Assembly (NCBI GenBank): GCA_009760855.2
Contig: WPIO01000016.1
Span: forward strand, 4,919,001 to 4,983,000
From: Cristatella mucedo
Taxonomy: Eukaryota; Bryozoa; Phylactolaemata; Cristatellidae
DNA length: 64,000 nucleotides
Reading direction: 5' to 3'
Each line of letters opens with the position of its first letter. The stretch's first letter is position 1. A program made the translations under genes and the position numbers. This document shows, piece after piece, positions 45,701 to 53,339 of this stretch. The notes beneath the pieces are model-generated. The model had not been told where the DNA came from. It made no database searches and worked only from the letters and a program-made list of their open reading frames with translations.

Positions 45701-48700
45701 GGTGACATCTCATGAATTCGGCAAGCAGTTGATGCTGATCTGTACGGTGACAGCGACACGTCGTGCAACCCGTCTGATGAGAGCTTAACGGCGGTAGACT
45801 TGGCAGACTTTCTCTTGGTACGACGCTCTTGATAGCCAGGCAACCCCTGATGCTGGCTGCTGGCGCATGCTGATGGCAGCGCTGACGAGCATGAGCTCAC
45901 TCTATGCGATTCTTTTGCAGCAATACCAGCAAGCGACCCGGCAAGCTGGTGGCCTTCGTCTGTGAGCTGGTACCTAAAAAAGAAATATTCTTTTATATAG
46001 CACCTTAACAGAGCCTAATCTCAACCCAGGTGCTTCACATGTGCCGCAGGGCTCGAGCCCACGTCCTCGGCCGTCAAAGGTGAGCACCGTAACTCCTGGG
46101 CCAAATAAGGTCGGCCTATAGTAGCGGTGACATGCAGCTCCGTCAGCCGCGGCCCCGCAGCAACAACTGACCGACAGATGCACAGCAACGAGGCAGATAA
46201 TGAGCTTCCAGCAGAGCTTTCTTTGGAAATCGTGCAATGCAAACCTTAAGACACAGGCTTTGCCTGCTCACTAGCAAGTGAACATAGCACAAACACATCA
46301 AGCAGCAAACAAACAGGATATAAAAGCACACATGTATCCCCTAAGCAAAAGAATTAATTTGCTAACATGGCCGTTCCTCGTGTAAGCGCAAGCTGACACG
46401 ATGGGTACCACAGACTGCCGTAATGTGGCAGAGTAGATCAAGGTCATCTGAATGGCAAGTAGCCATGGCAAAGGCAGCAACCCAGTAAATACAAAGTAGG
46501 AGTTTGATATGGGCTATGGCTGAAAACAAATCCAATAAAGCCATTGTCTAGTGCAGCATCCAATCAGCATGCTGACGACGTTGTCACACAACAAAAGTTG
46601 GCACCTATGCATGCAAATCAGAATTCCACTGCAACAACACCTGGAAGTGGTTAGTTCTAGCAATGATCCTTTCGGGTGCCCAGAGAGCCCGCAAAAATCT
46701 GACGGGCCACTGCTGACCCCATGACCACAACAACAGGCAACAGCAGCTACTGCTGTGACTTTGCTATCCTGTCTGAGTGCTTAAAGAATTAGAGGTTCGG
46801 GGTCTGATCAATTGCACAGGAGGCCGATCGGTGCTTGAGAGATAAATCACTGTAATAGGTGAAGCACAGGGCTACTGAGTGAGCCAGAAGATGGCCAATG
46901 AGTTCTGCACAGAGCAGTAACTGCAGCATGCTGTATCGCCAATTAAGAGTAACCAGCAGCTACTCCGGCTGTAACTTGGCCGCACAAGCACAAGAATCTA
47001 CTTACTTGGCCGGACGGCCAGTCTTTACCGCCAGTCCTTTGCCAACAAGGGTACACATGGACGCCCAAGCAGTGTAGCGGCTGCCGGCAGGCGCCTGTAA
47101 GGAAGCAGCAATAGCGTGCCAATGCCGACTGTGTACTGAGCACAGTGCTAGAAAGTTAGTTTGCTTGCCACTGCAGCAGATGGGATGCACATGCACAGTA
47201 AGCATTACATTAGCTTGCTCGTGCTAGTCAGGTGAAGCAAAGATAAGGGGTTGGAGAAACACACCTTGCAAGCTACGGGCTGCAGCTGGGTGAATGGTGT
47301 AACCATAAAAAAGATAGGGTATGTTGCCGAAAGTTTGCAAACAAAGGAGCCGAATGTACGGCAATTTCGGGGGAGGAGGCAGAGCAGCAAGCGCCCTCGT
47401 TAATAGACCCAATGTTGGTAATGATAACACATTTGCAGGGCACCCTCAGAGAACTCAAATCTCTTTCTGAGCACTTTAAATGTGCTGTAAAGAAAGCATG
47501 TCAATATATTGAATAATAACATGCACAGTTTCACACAGACACACGCATGCGCGCTCACACATACATACACACACACACAGCAACTATGCTGTGAAGAATA
47601 GGTGCGTTTTACCATATTTTTATGTCATCAAGCCAGAGGATGTCGTGATATCAGTCGCAAGCGAGTCCCTGGCTTTGGGGACATATGAACTAAAGGCATG
47701 GTCTCCAAAGGATTTGGGGCTGATTCGATGCACAGCTAAACGACTACAGTCAGCCGAGCTGGTGGTACAATGCCTAGCCTGATTGGCAAGCAGTTTTTAG
47801 AGATTGGTTAGAGCAAGAGGAGAGTGGAGGTACATAAAAGTGAGTGAAAAAGCCTTGAGGTCGATGCACTGCTTGATTAGGAGCCAGTGCAGATCTGTGA
47901 TTAGAGGCATGCTGTGGCTACAGCTACGCTCACGACAGGCAAGCCTAGCAGCTGAATTTTGCACAAACTGCAAGTGCCTGATTGCATAAGCCGGAAACAC
48001 TGCAAACAGTGAGTTAAAGAAGTCGAGACAAGATACTACAAATGCATGGATTTAATTGGATGTGATTTCCCTGTCTAAGCAGGCCCGAATTTGGGAAATG
48101 TTATGTAGCTGAAAGTAGGCAGACTTGACGGTGGAGCTGATGTGGTCGTGTAGTGAAAGGTCACTTTGGAGCAAGACACCCACATTTCGTACACATACTA
48201 CACGAAATATACTATCACTGACCAATATATGGGCTAGGTTTTCCAATTTCTGAGTCACACTGGTTTACCAATAACTATTAGTAAGTTGGTTTTATCGTCA
48301 ATCAATTTAAGAAGTTTTCCCCGAATCCAAGTGCAGATGTCAGCAATAGTTAACAGCAAGAGAGTGGACAGAGTTTGACATGCTGCAAGGCAAGGAGGGA
48401 TCAAAGCATAGGTACAGCTGTGTGTCATCGGCATAGAAGTGAAAGCCTACATTAAACTTGGCGATCAAATTGGCAAGAAGGAGAGACAAAATTGTGACAA
48501 TAAGAGGACTAGGCATTTAGCCCTAGGGTACCCCCTACTTTAGCGGCTCTTTGAATAATTGCTGCCCACTGATATCAATACTCTAAAGTCTACACTGTGG
48601 TAAGACTTAAACCATTGCTGTACAGTGCCAGTGATGTTCCAGCCTGATGGGAGACACTCCACAAGGACTTTCTGAACAATAGTATCAACAGCAGCCGAAG

Positions 48701-49574
48701 GATCGAACAAAACAAGCAGGGAGACTTTATCTAAGTCTGCATTCCTGAGGTCGTGATACATATGAAGCAACGCTGACTCGGTAGAGTAATTAGCCCTAAA
48801 ACCTCACTAGAACTCACTTAGAACTTACGGTTAGAACTCGCGGTTTGAACTTTCAACATGCGAGTTCGGCTGCTCTTCACTACTCGTTCTGGTGTCGTTG
48901 ATAAGAAGAGCATCAGGAAAACATGCACCATTGCATGACTATTGTGCACGTGGTGCGATTGATAGCTACAGCATCAAAGCAGCCAGCAGGTGTGGCCTTC
49001 TGAGGAGCAAGGGGTAAACAGCAAAAAAAATGATCCACAGTAATGTATGTGTGACTATAGTCGCCAGGGGTACAGACATCCCCCCCCCGACATTTACCCT
49101 TGGGGTAGGACATTTCCCCTTGGGGTAGGGCATTTTCTCCCCACGAAATGCTATGATATAAACTGTCTTGTTTACATATCTTGTAAAAATACTATATAGC
49201 ATATAATATATAACACATTCCTATATTATAGTCATAAGAAATGCGGTCGCTGCGGCCCTGCTTTTCGGCAGACCACAAAGTGCAAGGTCAAAGCTCTGCC
49301 CCGGGCGGCCAGCAGCAGACTCGAACGCATAGCAGTATCCTTGGCCGACGCCCCTTCCGACATCGGCACCGCCGGCTACCGCCCCTCCAAACCTCACCGC
49401 CGCCGCAGTTGCTGCTGCACCAGGCGTAGTAGCAGCACGTCGACAGCTGTCACCACCGAGACCGTCTCCGACGATGCCACGCTGGCCGTACTGCCTCTGT
49501 CGGTCTTGCAATTGAGTTGCCACTTATACTGAGTTGATTTTATTTCAATAGAGCGTGAACTTCATTTGATCATG

Positions 49575-49616
<42 letters not shown>

Positions 49617-50226
49617 TTCTTAGTTTTACATTCATCAATATAGGGGGAAATGTCCTACGGGGGAGGGGATGTCGGAGGGAGAAAACGTCCTACAACCAGT
49701 CACCACACTTTGAAGTAATTAAAAGCATTGCAATGCTGCTGCCACTATAACAAAGAAAGCTGGATTTCCAGGCTGCTTGCTAACCTGTCGAAGGATGAGT
49801 GAATAACCCCAAGAAGGAACAACAAATTTTCGAATTGTTTCTCGAGCACATCACTTGCTCTGTGCAGCCAGAAAGATGCCTTCAGAATCTTACAGCATGT
49901 GGATACTGGTCCGGATCATGCTTGACGGCTAGTATTCTGTCTCTTGCTGATATGGAAGGTCGACCCAACAGTCGTTGATAGGTCGAGTTGGATATAAACT
50001 AACAGTATCAGCTTCTTCTGACTGTCTCAGCAATGGGCCACTAGTTCAGGCAACAACTCAGCAAGTAAAACTTATAACCACTTGGGGAAATGCAGAACCT
50101 AAAATGTTAACCTGACCTTGGGGTGGCACTTATACAACCCACCTCACAAAAAGATGTATCACAGAAAGGCTGTGCGAGAAGCTGAAGCTCTTGCTTAGTC
50201 ATCCATCTTTTTGATCCACCATATCT
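27616..50226 (-). CDS. MUS81: MUS81 structure-specific endonuclease subunit (11 exons, N-terminus missing)
   Basis: MUS81 is the catalytic partner of EME1/EME2 and cuts 3'-flaps, replication forks and nicked Holliday junctions in the nucleus. Eleven exons (50143-50226, 47006-47094, 45557-45973, 44289-44425, 42067-42580, 40189-40334, 39842-39960, 36708-36824, 36320-36415, 30355-30551, 27616-27705) connect in phase into about 670 residues. Order: helical segment ([19 protein letters not shown]), winged helix ([31 protein letters not shown]), long Ser-rich linker, ERCC4 nuclease ([37 protein letters not shown]), then the (HhH)2 domain. The catalytic Asp of GDF and the Asp pair of ERKRLDD are intact. 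No stop interrupts it, so it looks active. The linker between winged helix and nuclease (exons 45557, 44289 and 42067) is longer than in human MUS81. Introns carry many transposons. Confidence 0.95.
27706..28614 (-). other. MUS81 intron part, no gene seen
   Basis: The exons on either side join in phase, so the open frames here (minus 27612-27932 beyond the exon, 27821-28162, 28241-28612) are not required and have no recognisable content. Confidence 0.6.
28620..29112 (-). mobile_element. LINE-B 3' part with C-terminal codons
   Basis: The minus strand carries an open stretch with [35 protein letters not shown] and [14 protein letters not shown], the C-terminal domain of a CR1-type LINE ORF2 distinct from LINE-A, followed by the LINE-B 3' UTR. 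It closely matches the plus-strand copy at 34150-34612. Confidence 0.9.
29125..29879. other. MUS81 intron, nothing recognised
   Basis: Contains a short 9-bp repeat (gatgaggac, about four units at 29747-29775) and no exon or element I can name. Confidence 0.5.
29880..30016 (+). mobile_element. LINE-A 3' tail fragment
   Basis: gtttatcaagcatgatatta, gcagcaaatgtaaagtgcct and a decayed ATT tail: the last approximately 130 bp of the element. Confidence 0.9.
30355..30551 (-). CDS. MUS81: MUS81 exon: nuclease C-terminal edge and first HhH
   Basis: A 197-bp exon (acceptor CGCCAG, donor GTAAGT, phase 0 to 2). It encodes [60 protein letters not shown] and YPTPA. FDEFN...K..TVRD.FA corresponds to the FSDFN..A.K..SVREVFA segment of human MUS81, and [19 protein letters not shown] is the helix-hairpin-helix that contacts DNA and EME1. 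Confidence 0.96.
30780..30907 (+). mobile_element. LINE-A 3' tail, decayed
   Basis: tgtactgacaccatgcata, atcactaaccatattgaaat and a weakened hairpin (gaagtagttagaaagagatg) with an ATT tail. Confidence 0.75.
31610..32332 (+). mobile_element. LINE-A, decayed 5'-truncated copy
   Basis: Plus-strand C-terminal ORF2 codons, frameshifted ([33 protein letters not shown]), and a degraded 3' tail. It is arranged tail-to-tail with the minus copy at 32530-33005. Confidence 0.88.
32530..33005 (-). mobile_element. LINE-A, decayed 5'-truncated copy
   Basis: Minus-strand tail, 3' UTR and codons for [20 protein letters not shown]. It stops at 33005. Confidence 0.9.
33244..33600 (+). pseudogene. Tc1/mariner-type transposase fragment
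   Basis: The plus strand reads [17 protein letters not shown] followed by LVNWPCQS, the hallmark QDNDPKHT...WPxQSPDLNPIE block around the second catalytic Asp of Tc1/mariner transposases. The next motif (LNTVEW, near 33412) is in a shifted frame, and a 14-G run interrupts the upstream part. Neither terminal inverted repeats nor the N-terminal half is recognisable, so it is a dead fragment in a MUS81 intron. Confidence 0.85.
33640..33895 (+). mobile_element. LINE-B 3' fragment, diverged
   Basis: Contains gggaatcacttccacaacga, cactttctctttgttgcgtg and aaccaaatgcgtaccgaaag, ending near aaattgcattatg. Confidence 0.82.
34150..34612 (+). mobile_element. LINE-B 3' part with C-terminal codons
   Basis: Best plus-strand LINE-B copy: [39 protein letters not shown] and QFLRNDNYS in one frame, then the 3' UTR ending in cggagatacattacattga. 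It is immediately followed by a SINE-B in the opposite orientation. Confidence 0.92.
34622..34737 (-). mobile_element. SINE-B head
   Basis: Minus-strand tRNA-like head with B-box complement ggattcgaacccacgatctc and gagccattacggctca. The tail hairpin is missing. Confidence 0.85.
34738..35590. other. MUS81 intron, nothing recognised
   Basis: No exon, element or array identified between the SINE-B and the 18-bp minisatellite. Confidence 0.5.
35592..35853. repeat. 18-bp minisatellite, about 14 units
   Basis: Tandem units of gctcacgggctcacaaac with almost no variation. Exceptions are an aat variant (near 35625 and at the right end) and one 12-bp short unit near 35668-35680. The unit is itself a near-duplication of GCTCAC. 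Because 18 is divisible by three, it creates long hexapeptide-repeat frames on both strands (GLTNAH on plus, VCEPVS on minus). It lies in a MUS81 intron between exons 36320-36415 and 30355-30551, so I do not regard it as coding. Confidence 0.97.
35854..36319 (-). other. MUS81 intron, nothing recognised
   Basis: The overlapping minus-strand frames that run out of exon 36320-36415 are intron read-through. A 12-C run is near 36266. Confidence 0.6.
36320..36415 (-). CDS. MUS81: MUS81 exon: [10 protein letters not shown] to LQSLYS
   Basis: A 96-bp, 32-codon exon, phase 0 at both ends: [20 protein letters not shown] then [12 protein letters not shown]. It is the equivalent of the QVIDGFFVKRT...YLALLTRGLQRLY helix region at the end of the nuclease domain. 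The donor is GTAAGA. Confidence 0.96.
36708..36824 (-). CDS. MUS81: MUS81 exon: [17 protein letters not shown] to AIMNTQ
   Basis: A 117-bp, 39-codon exon: [20 protein letters not shown] then [19 protein letters not shown]. It matches the LKRCGLERRVYLVEE..LPESTLLQAVTNTQ strand/helix of the ERCC4 fold. The acceptor is GATGCAG and the donor is CAG followed by GTATAC. Confidence 0.96.
36825..38060 (-). other. MUS81 intron with a LINE-A tail remnant
   Basis: A decayed minus-strand LINE-A tail is at 37210-37300 (ataatgccctcagaaaaatc, tctcgttctaggtttttta). Nothing else is recognised. Confidence 0.6.
38060..38745 (+). mobile_element. LINE-A, old 5'-truncated copy
   Basis: Plus-strand C-terminal codons in broken frames (ggagcttacagctggtgcaa, actcgcagacctgcactggc, [15 protein letters not shown]) and a degraded tail. 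It lies tail-to-tail with the next copy. Confidence 0.85.
38760..39420 (-). mobile_element. LINE-A, old 5'-truncated copy
   Basis: Minus-strand match to the C-terminal codons (gttacagaagtctagacagg, gtgaaaggtagttttggac). The terminal microsatellite is lost. Confidence 0.75.
39842..39960 (-). CDS. MUS81: MUS81 exon with the ERKRLDD catalytic motif
   Basis: A 119-bp exon whose first two bases complete a Gly codon. It reads [46 protein letters not shown] is the metal-binding active-site signature of the XPF/MUS81 nucleases and is unaltered. The donor AAG followed by GTTTGA is atypical at +3. The join to the next exon reproduces the REQK..R.K.CGL spacing of human MUS81. Confidence 0.97.
40189..40334 (-). 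CDS. MUS81: MUS81 exon with the VGDFVW catalytic Asp
   Basis: A 146-bp exon, phase 2 to 1: [54 protein letters not shown] carries the first catalytic aspartate, corresponding to D307 of human MUS81, 31 residues before the RLDD pair there. The acceptor is ATTACAG and the donor is GTATGA. Confidence 0.96.
40440..40540. repeat. Interrupted AGC trinucleotide tract
   Basis: gcagcagcagcag blocks interrupted by gtggtg and gtaaca, just before the LINE-A copy, in a MUS81 intron. Low complexity. Confidence 0.8.
40540..41928 (+). mobile_element. LINE-A, 1.4-kb copy, RT inactivated
   Basis: Plus-strand copy from the RT motif [15 protein letters not shown] through the C-terminal domain, an intact hairpin (41853-41892) and an ATT tail. 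[14 protein letters not shown] is followed by an in-frame stop (gtttaaact), and a second stop replaces the Tyr of the catalytic YADD (ttctaagcagatgac). A further stop cuts the C-terminus at 41501. It lies in a MUS81 intron, opposite to the gene. Confidence 0.96.
42067..42580 (-). CDS. MUS81: MUS81 exon: Ser/Thr-rich linker to [10 protein letters not shown]
   Basis: A large exon. It begins with a linker ([38 protein letters not shown], repeated Ser/Ala/Thr) and ends in [20 protein letters not shown] then YG, the first strand of the ERCC4 nuclease, whose LCVD Asp is conserved. The donor is CGG followed by GTTTGT, with T at +3. Two acceptors are possible: CTCTCAG (start 42580, used here, phase-compatible with the strong donor GTAGGT upstream) or TTTCAG (start 42549, needing a weaker donor GTTGCT). 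The linker has no recognised domain. Confidence 0.88.
42600..43160. other. MUS81 intron, nothing recognised
   Basis: A very decayed tail-like stretch (gataatgatataatataaat) is at 42623-42700. Otherwise nothing identified. Confidence 0.4.
43160..43740 (-). mobile_element. LINE-A, old 5'-truncated copy
   Basis: Minus-strand tail (cctcagagaactaaacctct, accgggccctttaaatatg) and diverged C-terminal codons (ctctaaaagatttgaggtat). Confidence 0.8.
43868..43962 (+). mobile_element. LINE-A tail fragment
   Basis: gattaaagtacttagaaaga, gattaagttctccacgagca and an ATT tail. Confidence 0.8.
44289..44425 (-). CDS. MUS81: MUS81 exon: [14 protein letters not shown] linker segment
   Basis: Encodes [45 protein letters not shown]. 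The [10 protein letters not shown] block corresponds to a short conserved patch of invertebrate MUS81 between the winged helix and the nuclease; the rest is low complexity. The acceptor ATTGCAG joins in phase 2 with the previous exon. The donor GTAGGT is assumed; GTTGCT four bases further is the alternative linked to the other acceptor of exon 42067-42580. Confidence 0.8.
44752..44870 (+). mobile_element. SINE-B, diverged
   Basis: gttgtggattcgagcccttc, gcaagtggaggtaatagcta, and an end in ctgaatcagcagatatt. Confidence 0.75.
44880..45102 (+). mobile_element. LINE-A 3' fragment
   Basis: gtgcttatgcctgctgacac, ctgtgcatgtcacatctaac, gtaaagtgcctagagattca and an ATT tail. It is sandwiched between two SINE-B copies. 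Confidence 0.85.
45104..45260 (+). mobile_element. SINE-B copy
   Basis: agagtaaggtgctcacactt, cttgggttcgaatccttcag (canonical B box), and tail gacagccgccaaggctctaa. Confidence 0.85.
45557..45973 (-). CDS. MUS81: MUS81 exon: end of winged helix and serine-rich linker
   Basis: A 417-bp exon starting in phase 2 (AA|G Lys) and reading [20 protein letters not shown], the C-terminal helix of the MUS81 winged-helix domain. There follows about 115 residues rich in Ser, Lys, Arg, Pro and Asp ([38 protein letters not shown]), a basic then acidic linker with SP and SPSP sites that could be phosphorylated. It ends in ATR with donor GTACAT. The acceptor TTTTTTAG lies at the very edge of a same-strand SINE-A (45976-46112). 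Confidence 0.92.
45976..46112 (-). mobile_element. SINE-A abutting a MUS81 3' splice site
   Basis: Minus-strand SINE-A: head ggcccaggagttacggtgct and gacgtgggctcgagccctg, tail hairpin gaagcacctgggttgagatt...aaggtgctatataaaag, then AATATTTCTTTTTTAG, which is the acceptor of MUS81 exon 45557-45973. Element and gene share orientation. The polypyrimidine run is at or inside the SINE end. Confidence 0.85.
46113..47005 (-). other. MUS81 intron, nothing recognised
   Basis: No repeats of the families above and no open frame with recognisable content. Confidence 0.5.
47006..47094 (-). CDS. MUS81: MUS81 exon: winged-helix core
   Basis: An 89-bp exon (acceptor CTTACAG, donor GTAAGT, phase 0 to 2): [20 protein letters not shown] then LAVKTGRPA. 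It matches APGSARPWPALRSLLHRNLV of human MUS81 followed by the RTHQPARYSL hairpin; the Lys codon is split AA|G into the next exon. Confidence 0.95.
47420..48890 (-). mobile_element. LINE-A, 1.5-kb decayed copy
   Basis: Minus-strand tail, 3' UTR interrupted by a CA-rich microsatellite (47535-47580), C-terminal domain ([32 protein letters not shown]) and RT remnants ([16 protein letters not shown]). Many stops and shifts. In a MUS81 intron, same strand as the gene. Confidence 0.9.
49072..49696. mobile_element. Inverted-repeat-flanked element of unknown class
   Basis: The left flank (49081-49140) holds ccgacatttacccttgggg, taggacatttccccttgggg and tagggcattttctcccc. The right flank (49640-49695) contains, in reverse complement, gtaggacgttttctccctcc, gacatcccctcccccgtagg and acatttccccc. 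Both ends are thus built from the same GTAGGACATTTTCTCCCC-like words in opposite orientation. The interior is CpG-rich with a plus-strand open stretch ([18 protein letters not shown]) and a (TA)n run at 49578-49611. No transposase is seen; a non-autonomous foldback/MITE-like element is possible. Confidence 0.5.
49578..49611. repeat. (TA)n microsatellite
   Basis: About 17 TA units inside the inverted-repeat-flanked segment. Confidence 0.95.
50143..50226 (-). CDS. MUS81: MUS81 exon: [19 protein letters not shown]
   Basis: An 84-bp, 28-codon exon, phase 0 at both ends: [20 protein letters not shown] then FCDTSFCE. It corresponds to the HHFLTKEELLQRCAQKS helix of human MUS81, directly before the winged-helix core. 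The acceptor is TTGCAG and the donor is GAG followed by GTGGGT. It is the most 5' MUS81 exon I can assign securely; the N-terminal HhH and the SGAxxxLLxLY segment must lie at higher coordinates or outside the window. Confidence 0.93.
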
Positions 50227-51765
50227 CTGCAATCAAAAAGAGATTAACTCATAGCAAAAAATGCTACCTGTAGATGGCACCAAGGAACCAAGTGGGGAGA
50301 TTGACCAAAATATGAAATCGAATGCAGGCCGTCCCTTCGACAGAAAAAGTGCTGGAAACACTTGATTTCAAAGTGTCAAGAGAAGCTCAGAGGACTTTTA
50401 CAACTTCAACTTCAATCCATAGCACTTTTTTAAATGAATTATATATAGCGAAGATTACAGATGGAAAACTGCTGGTAAGGACCAGCTCAAAACTACTCCT
50501 GTTGCGGTAATGACTCCTAAAGTATTGAAAGTAATCACTCAGATGACTGAGTGTAGGAATCAACAGTAGGTAAGAGGGAGAGAACATGTAAATTCTACTG
50601 AGAGGAGGGCACAGAGGCACGGGCAGTGCAGGGAAACAATGTTCAACCAGAAGACTCCCTACCGTGATACGTGACGATGAAGAGTTAGCAGAAGATGAAA
50701 AGAAAAGAGAGGACGAAGAGGAGCATAAGTATGGGAAGTGAGAACGGCAACGAGCGCAAACAAAAGTGACAGAAGAGGGTGACAGTAGGAGACAAGAGAG
50801 TGCACTGTCCGAAAGACACGGTCTGATGACAGCACTCAATCAGACAACGACTGCTTCAATCGACTCTATGTGGACATATTACAACAACAGCAAAGGCAGC
50901 AGTGGGTGTCCAAAATGGGTCACATCGTAAACAGACTGCAGCTGAGAGGCTAAAGTGACTCTTGCTATGCCAATGAGAATTATAAAGGGCTCGTATTCGA
51001 AATAGCAGCGAATGTATAGTGCTGACCATTTCGACTTGGTCAAACCCAAAACCACCGCATGACTATCACGATCCACTAACCAAAGTGCAATAGTAAGTGT
51101 GCCTGATAGGAACCAGCATTTGCTGGTCATTGAATATGAGACCAATACCAAAGTAAGATAGCACTGCACCAGTGGCCGAAAAAAGAAGAGCGGCTGACAC
51201 GTGCACATGTGCAATATTAGACGACAAAGCATTTTAATGCTACATTAAAACAATATCACAGCAAGGATTATGATGTAAACAAGGAAACCGGCATGAAAAA
51301 ACTGGACGGCACACATAAACATGCCCACACGTGCACGCAGACACACACGTATGCATATCGACAACCACCCGAAACAAATTTCTACCTTTGTGCATTTCAA
51401 CTCGCTGTAAGAGAAGCAATACCTAAGAGCTAATGACAAGCAAGGTGTCATGCTTTAACCAATATGCGAAAGCAAACAAGAAGACACTTGGGATGCTGGT
51501 TATTAGGCAACCTAGAAAGTAAACGGCTTTTAGCGCTTGTCAATGCACGTGAGGACATCTGCCGGAAGCAAGCTCCAGAATGTTGGTGCATAAGAAATGA
51601 AGGACCTATCACAAAAACATCTCAATTTATCACGAAAACCTTTCAATTTAGTGCAAAGGCTGGTAAGACGACTGGATGCCGAGGAACAGGTGATGAGAGA
51701 ACACACCGGGTGAGCAAGGCGTTCTGATATGTAGGTTGCTGCAAGCTAGGGAACAACATTATTAA
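50227..51765. other. Probable MUS81 intron, nothing recognised
   Basis: Several open frames without recognisable domains, including minus 50879-51232 (117 codons, hydrophobic). CA-rich microsatellite-like DNA lies near 51310-51360. Confidence 0.45.
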
Positions 51766-52085
51766 TAATACATTGTTTTAGCACCCTCAGAGAACTCGAT
51801 CTTTTTCTAGGCACTTTAAATTTGCTGCTAACGAGGCATGATCAAATGATTAGCGGTAGCATGCTCAATAACAGCAAGGAAGCGATCTGCAAGCTGATTC
51901 TATGCTTGATAGGGAACCAGAGAAGCTCACACGGGATGGGTGCACTGTGCCACAGCTACGCCATTGACGACAGACCAGTCGTTCGTCTAGGTTTTCATCA
52001 CCAGCAAACGATTAAGGGCACAGGCAGACTGAGAGTCCTGAATAGAGGGAGCTGCAGTAATCTAGATGCAGTGTCAAAAAAAAGG
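51766..52085 (-). mobile_element. LINE-A, decayed 3' fragment
   Basis: accctcagagaactcgatct, tttctaggcactttaaattt and scattered C-terminal codons (agcgatctgcaagctgattc). Confidence 0.75.
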
Positions 52086-52485
52086 TAAACTAGTTTGCTC
52101 AATGCAGAGGTACACCCTCACGATGCACAAGCATGCAGGCCCATATACATGCACACTACACATGCATAAGATCGACAGAAACTCAAAAAGCGCAGGCACG
52201 GCTGCAGCACTTTCAAGGGGCCTAATCACGGAGGCCAGCAGGAGCGGCAGCAGACGAAGGAGCAGGCCAGCCAATAATCCTTACCGAGGAGTCGCCGTGC
52301 ATGGCTAGCAACAGGGCGAAAGCCCCGGACCGAGGCTTTGGTGAGTATGTGCTGCTGTGGGAGAATGATTGACTTGCCTCAGGCAATCTCTGCAAAAGTA
52401 AATGAGAAGGCTAATAATGACGGCGCTTATTCCATTGCAACGCAAGTCCTGGTGCATGCAACCCGGAGCAACACTATGAAAAAGC

Positions 52486-52627
52486 CAAGGCTGGTATGGT
52501 CCAGCGGTTAAGGTGCTCGCCCCGACAAAGGCCTGGCCGAGGTCGTGGGATCTAGCCCTGATGCATACGTGAAGCGCCTGAATAGAGACTAGGTTCTCTT
52601 AGGGAGCTATGCAAATGAATTATATAA
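52486..52627 (+). mobile_element. SINE-A copy
   Basis: ggctggtatggtccagcggt, gaggtcgtgggatctagcc, tail gaagcgcctgaatagagact and gcaaatgaattatataa. Confidence 0.88.
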
Positions 52628-53189
52628 GGCCGACTTTCACTCAAGGCAGAAGCAATCAACTGCCAACAAATGCTACACATGAAGACAAAATGTGACAAAG
52701 CAAAGATAACCGAATTAGTAGCGGATAATACACTGTTACTGTGGGAGACGGGTGCCTGTAACAGATACCAGAGGTTGAGCTGATAGCGCCAAATGATATC
52801 CAATTACAAAGCCAGCCAAGCTCCGACTACAATATGTAGTTGAATCGTTAGCCCGACTTCATACATGTGGCAACACACTCAAAAGGGAAAACTTTGCCAC
52901 TGGAGCTGAACCCAAGGCCTCTAAAGCCAGAGATCATGAGTTCGGGGTCAGGCCAGGGTCACACCTAACACCCATTTTGATAGAAGTAGTCCAGTCCAGC
53001 TTTATGCCCAAAGCACTAGACCCAATGACCAACAAAGACTGCCCCCCAAAAGTTTCTACACACCAGCTACGAGCACACTATTTAACTCTAAATTAAAATT
53101 AAATTAAAATACGATTTAGATTGGATCTAATTCTGTAGCAGTTTTTTATGCAGGAAAGCTAAGAAATGTAATTTTTAAATGGAAATTAT
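52628..53189. other. Nothing recognised
   Basis: No exon or element identified. AT-rich near 53085-53190. Confidence 0.45.
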
Positions 53190-53332
53190 TTGGTAAATAA
53201 ATAAATAAAAAATTCGTTTGTATAGCGCCGTACGAGAACTTAATCTCCATTCAGGCGCTTCATATATGCCACGGGGCTCGAGCCCAGGACTCGGCTGGGG
53301 CGAGCACCTTAACCACTGGGCCAAACAGGTAC
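53190..53332 (-). mobile_element. SINE-A copy
   Basis: Minus-strand: tail complement tatagcgccgtacgagaact, ctccattcaggcgcttcat, head complement gggctcgagcccagg and gcgagcaccttaaccactgg. It borders the Tc1-like relic. Confidence 0.87.
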
Positions 53333-53339
53333 AATCGAT

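Noticed and set aside
50879-51232. Minus ORF containing YIRCYFEYEPFIILIGIAR as the missing MUS81 SGAxxxLLxLY exon
   Set aside because: Only a few residues can be aligned, no suitable splice sites frame it, and it continues beyond the expected end.
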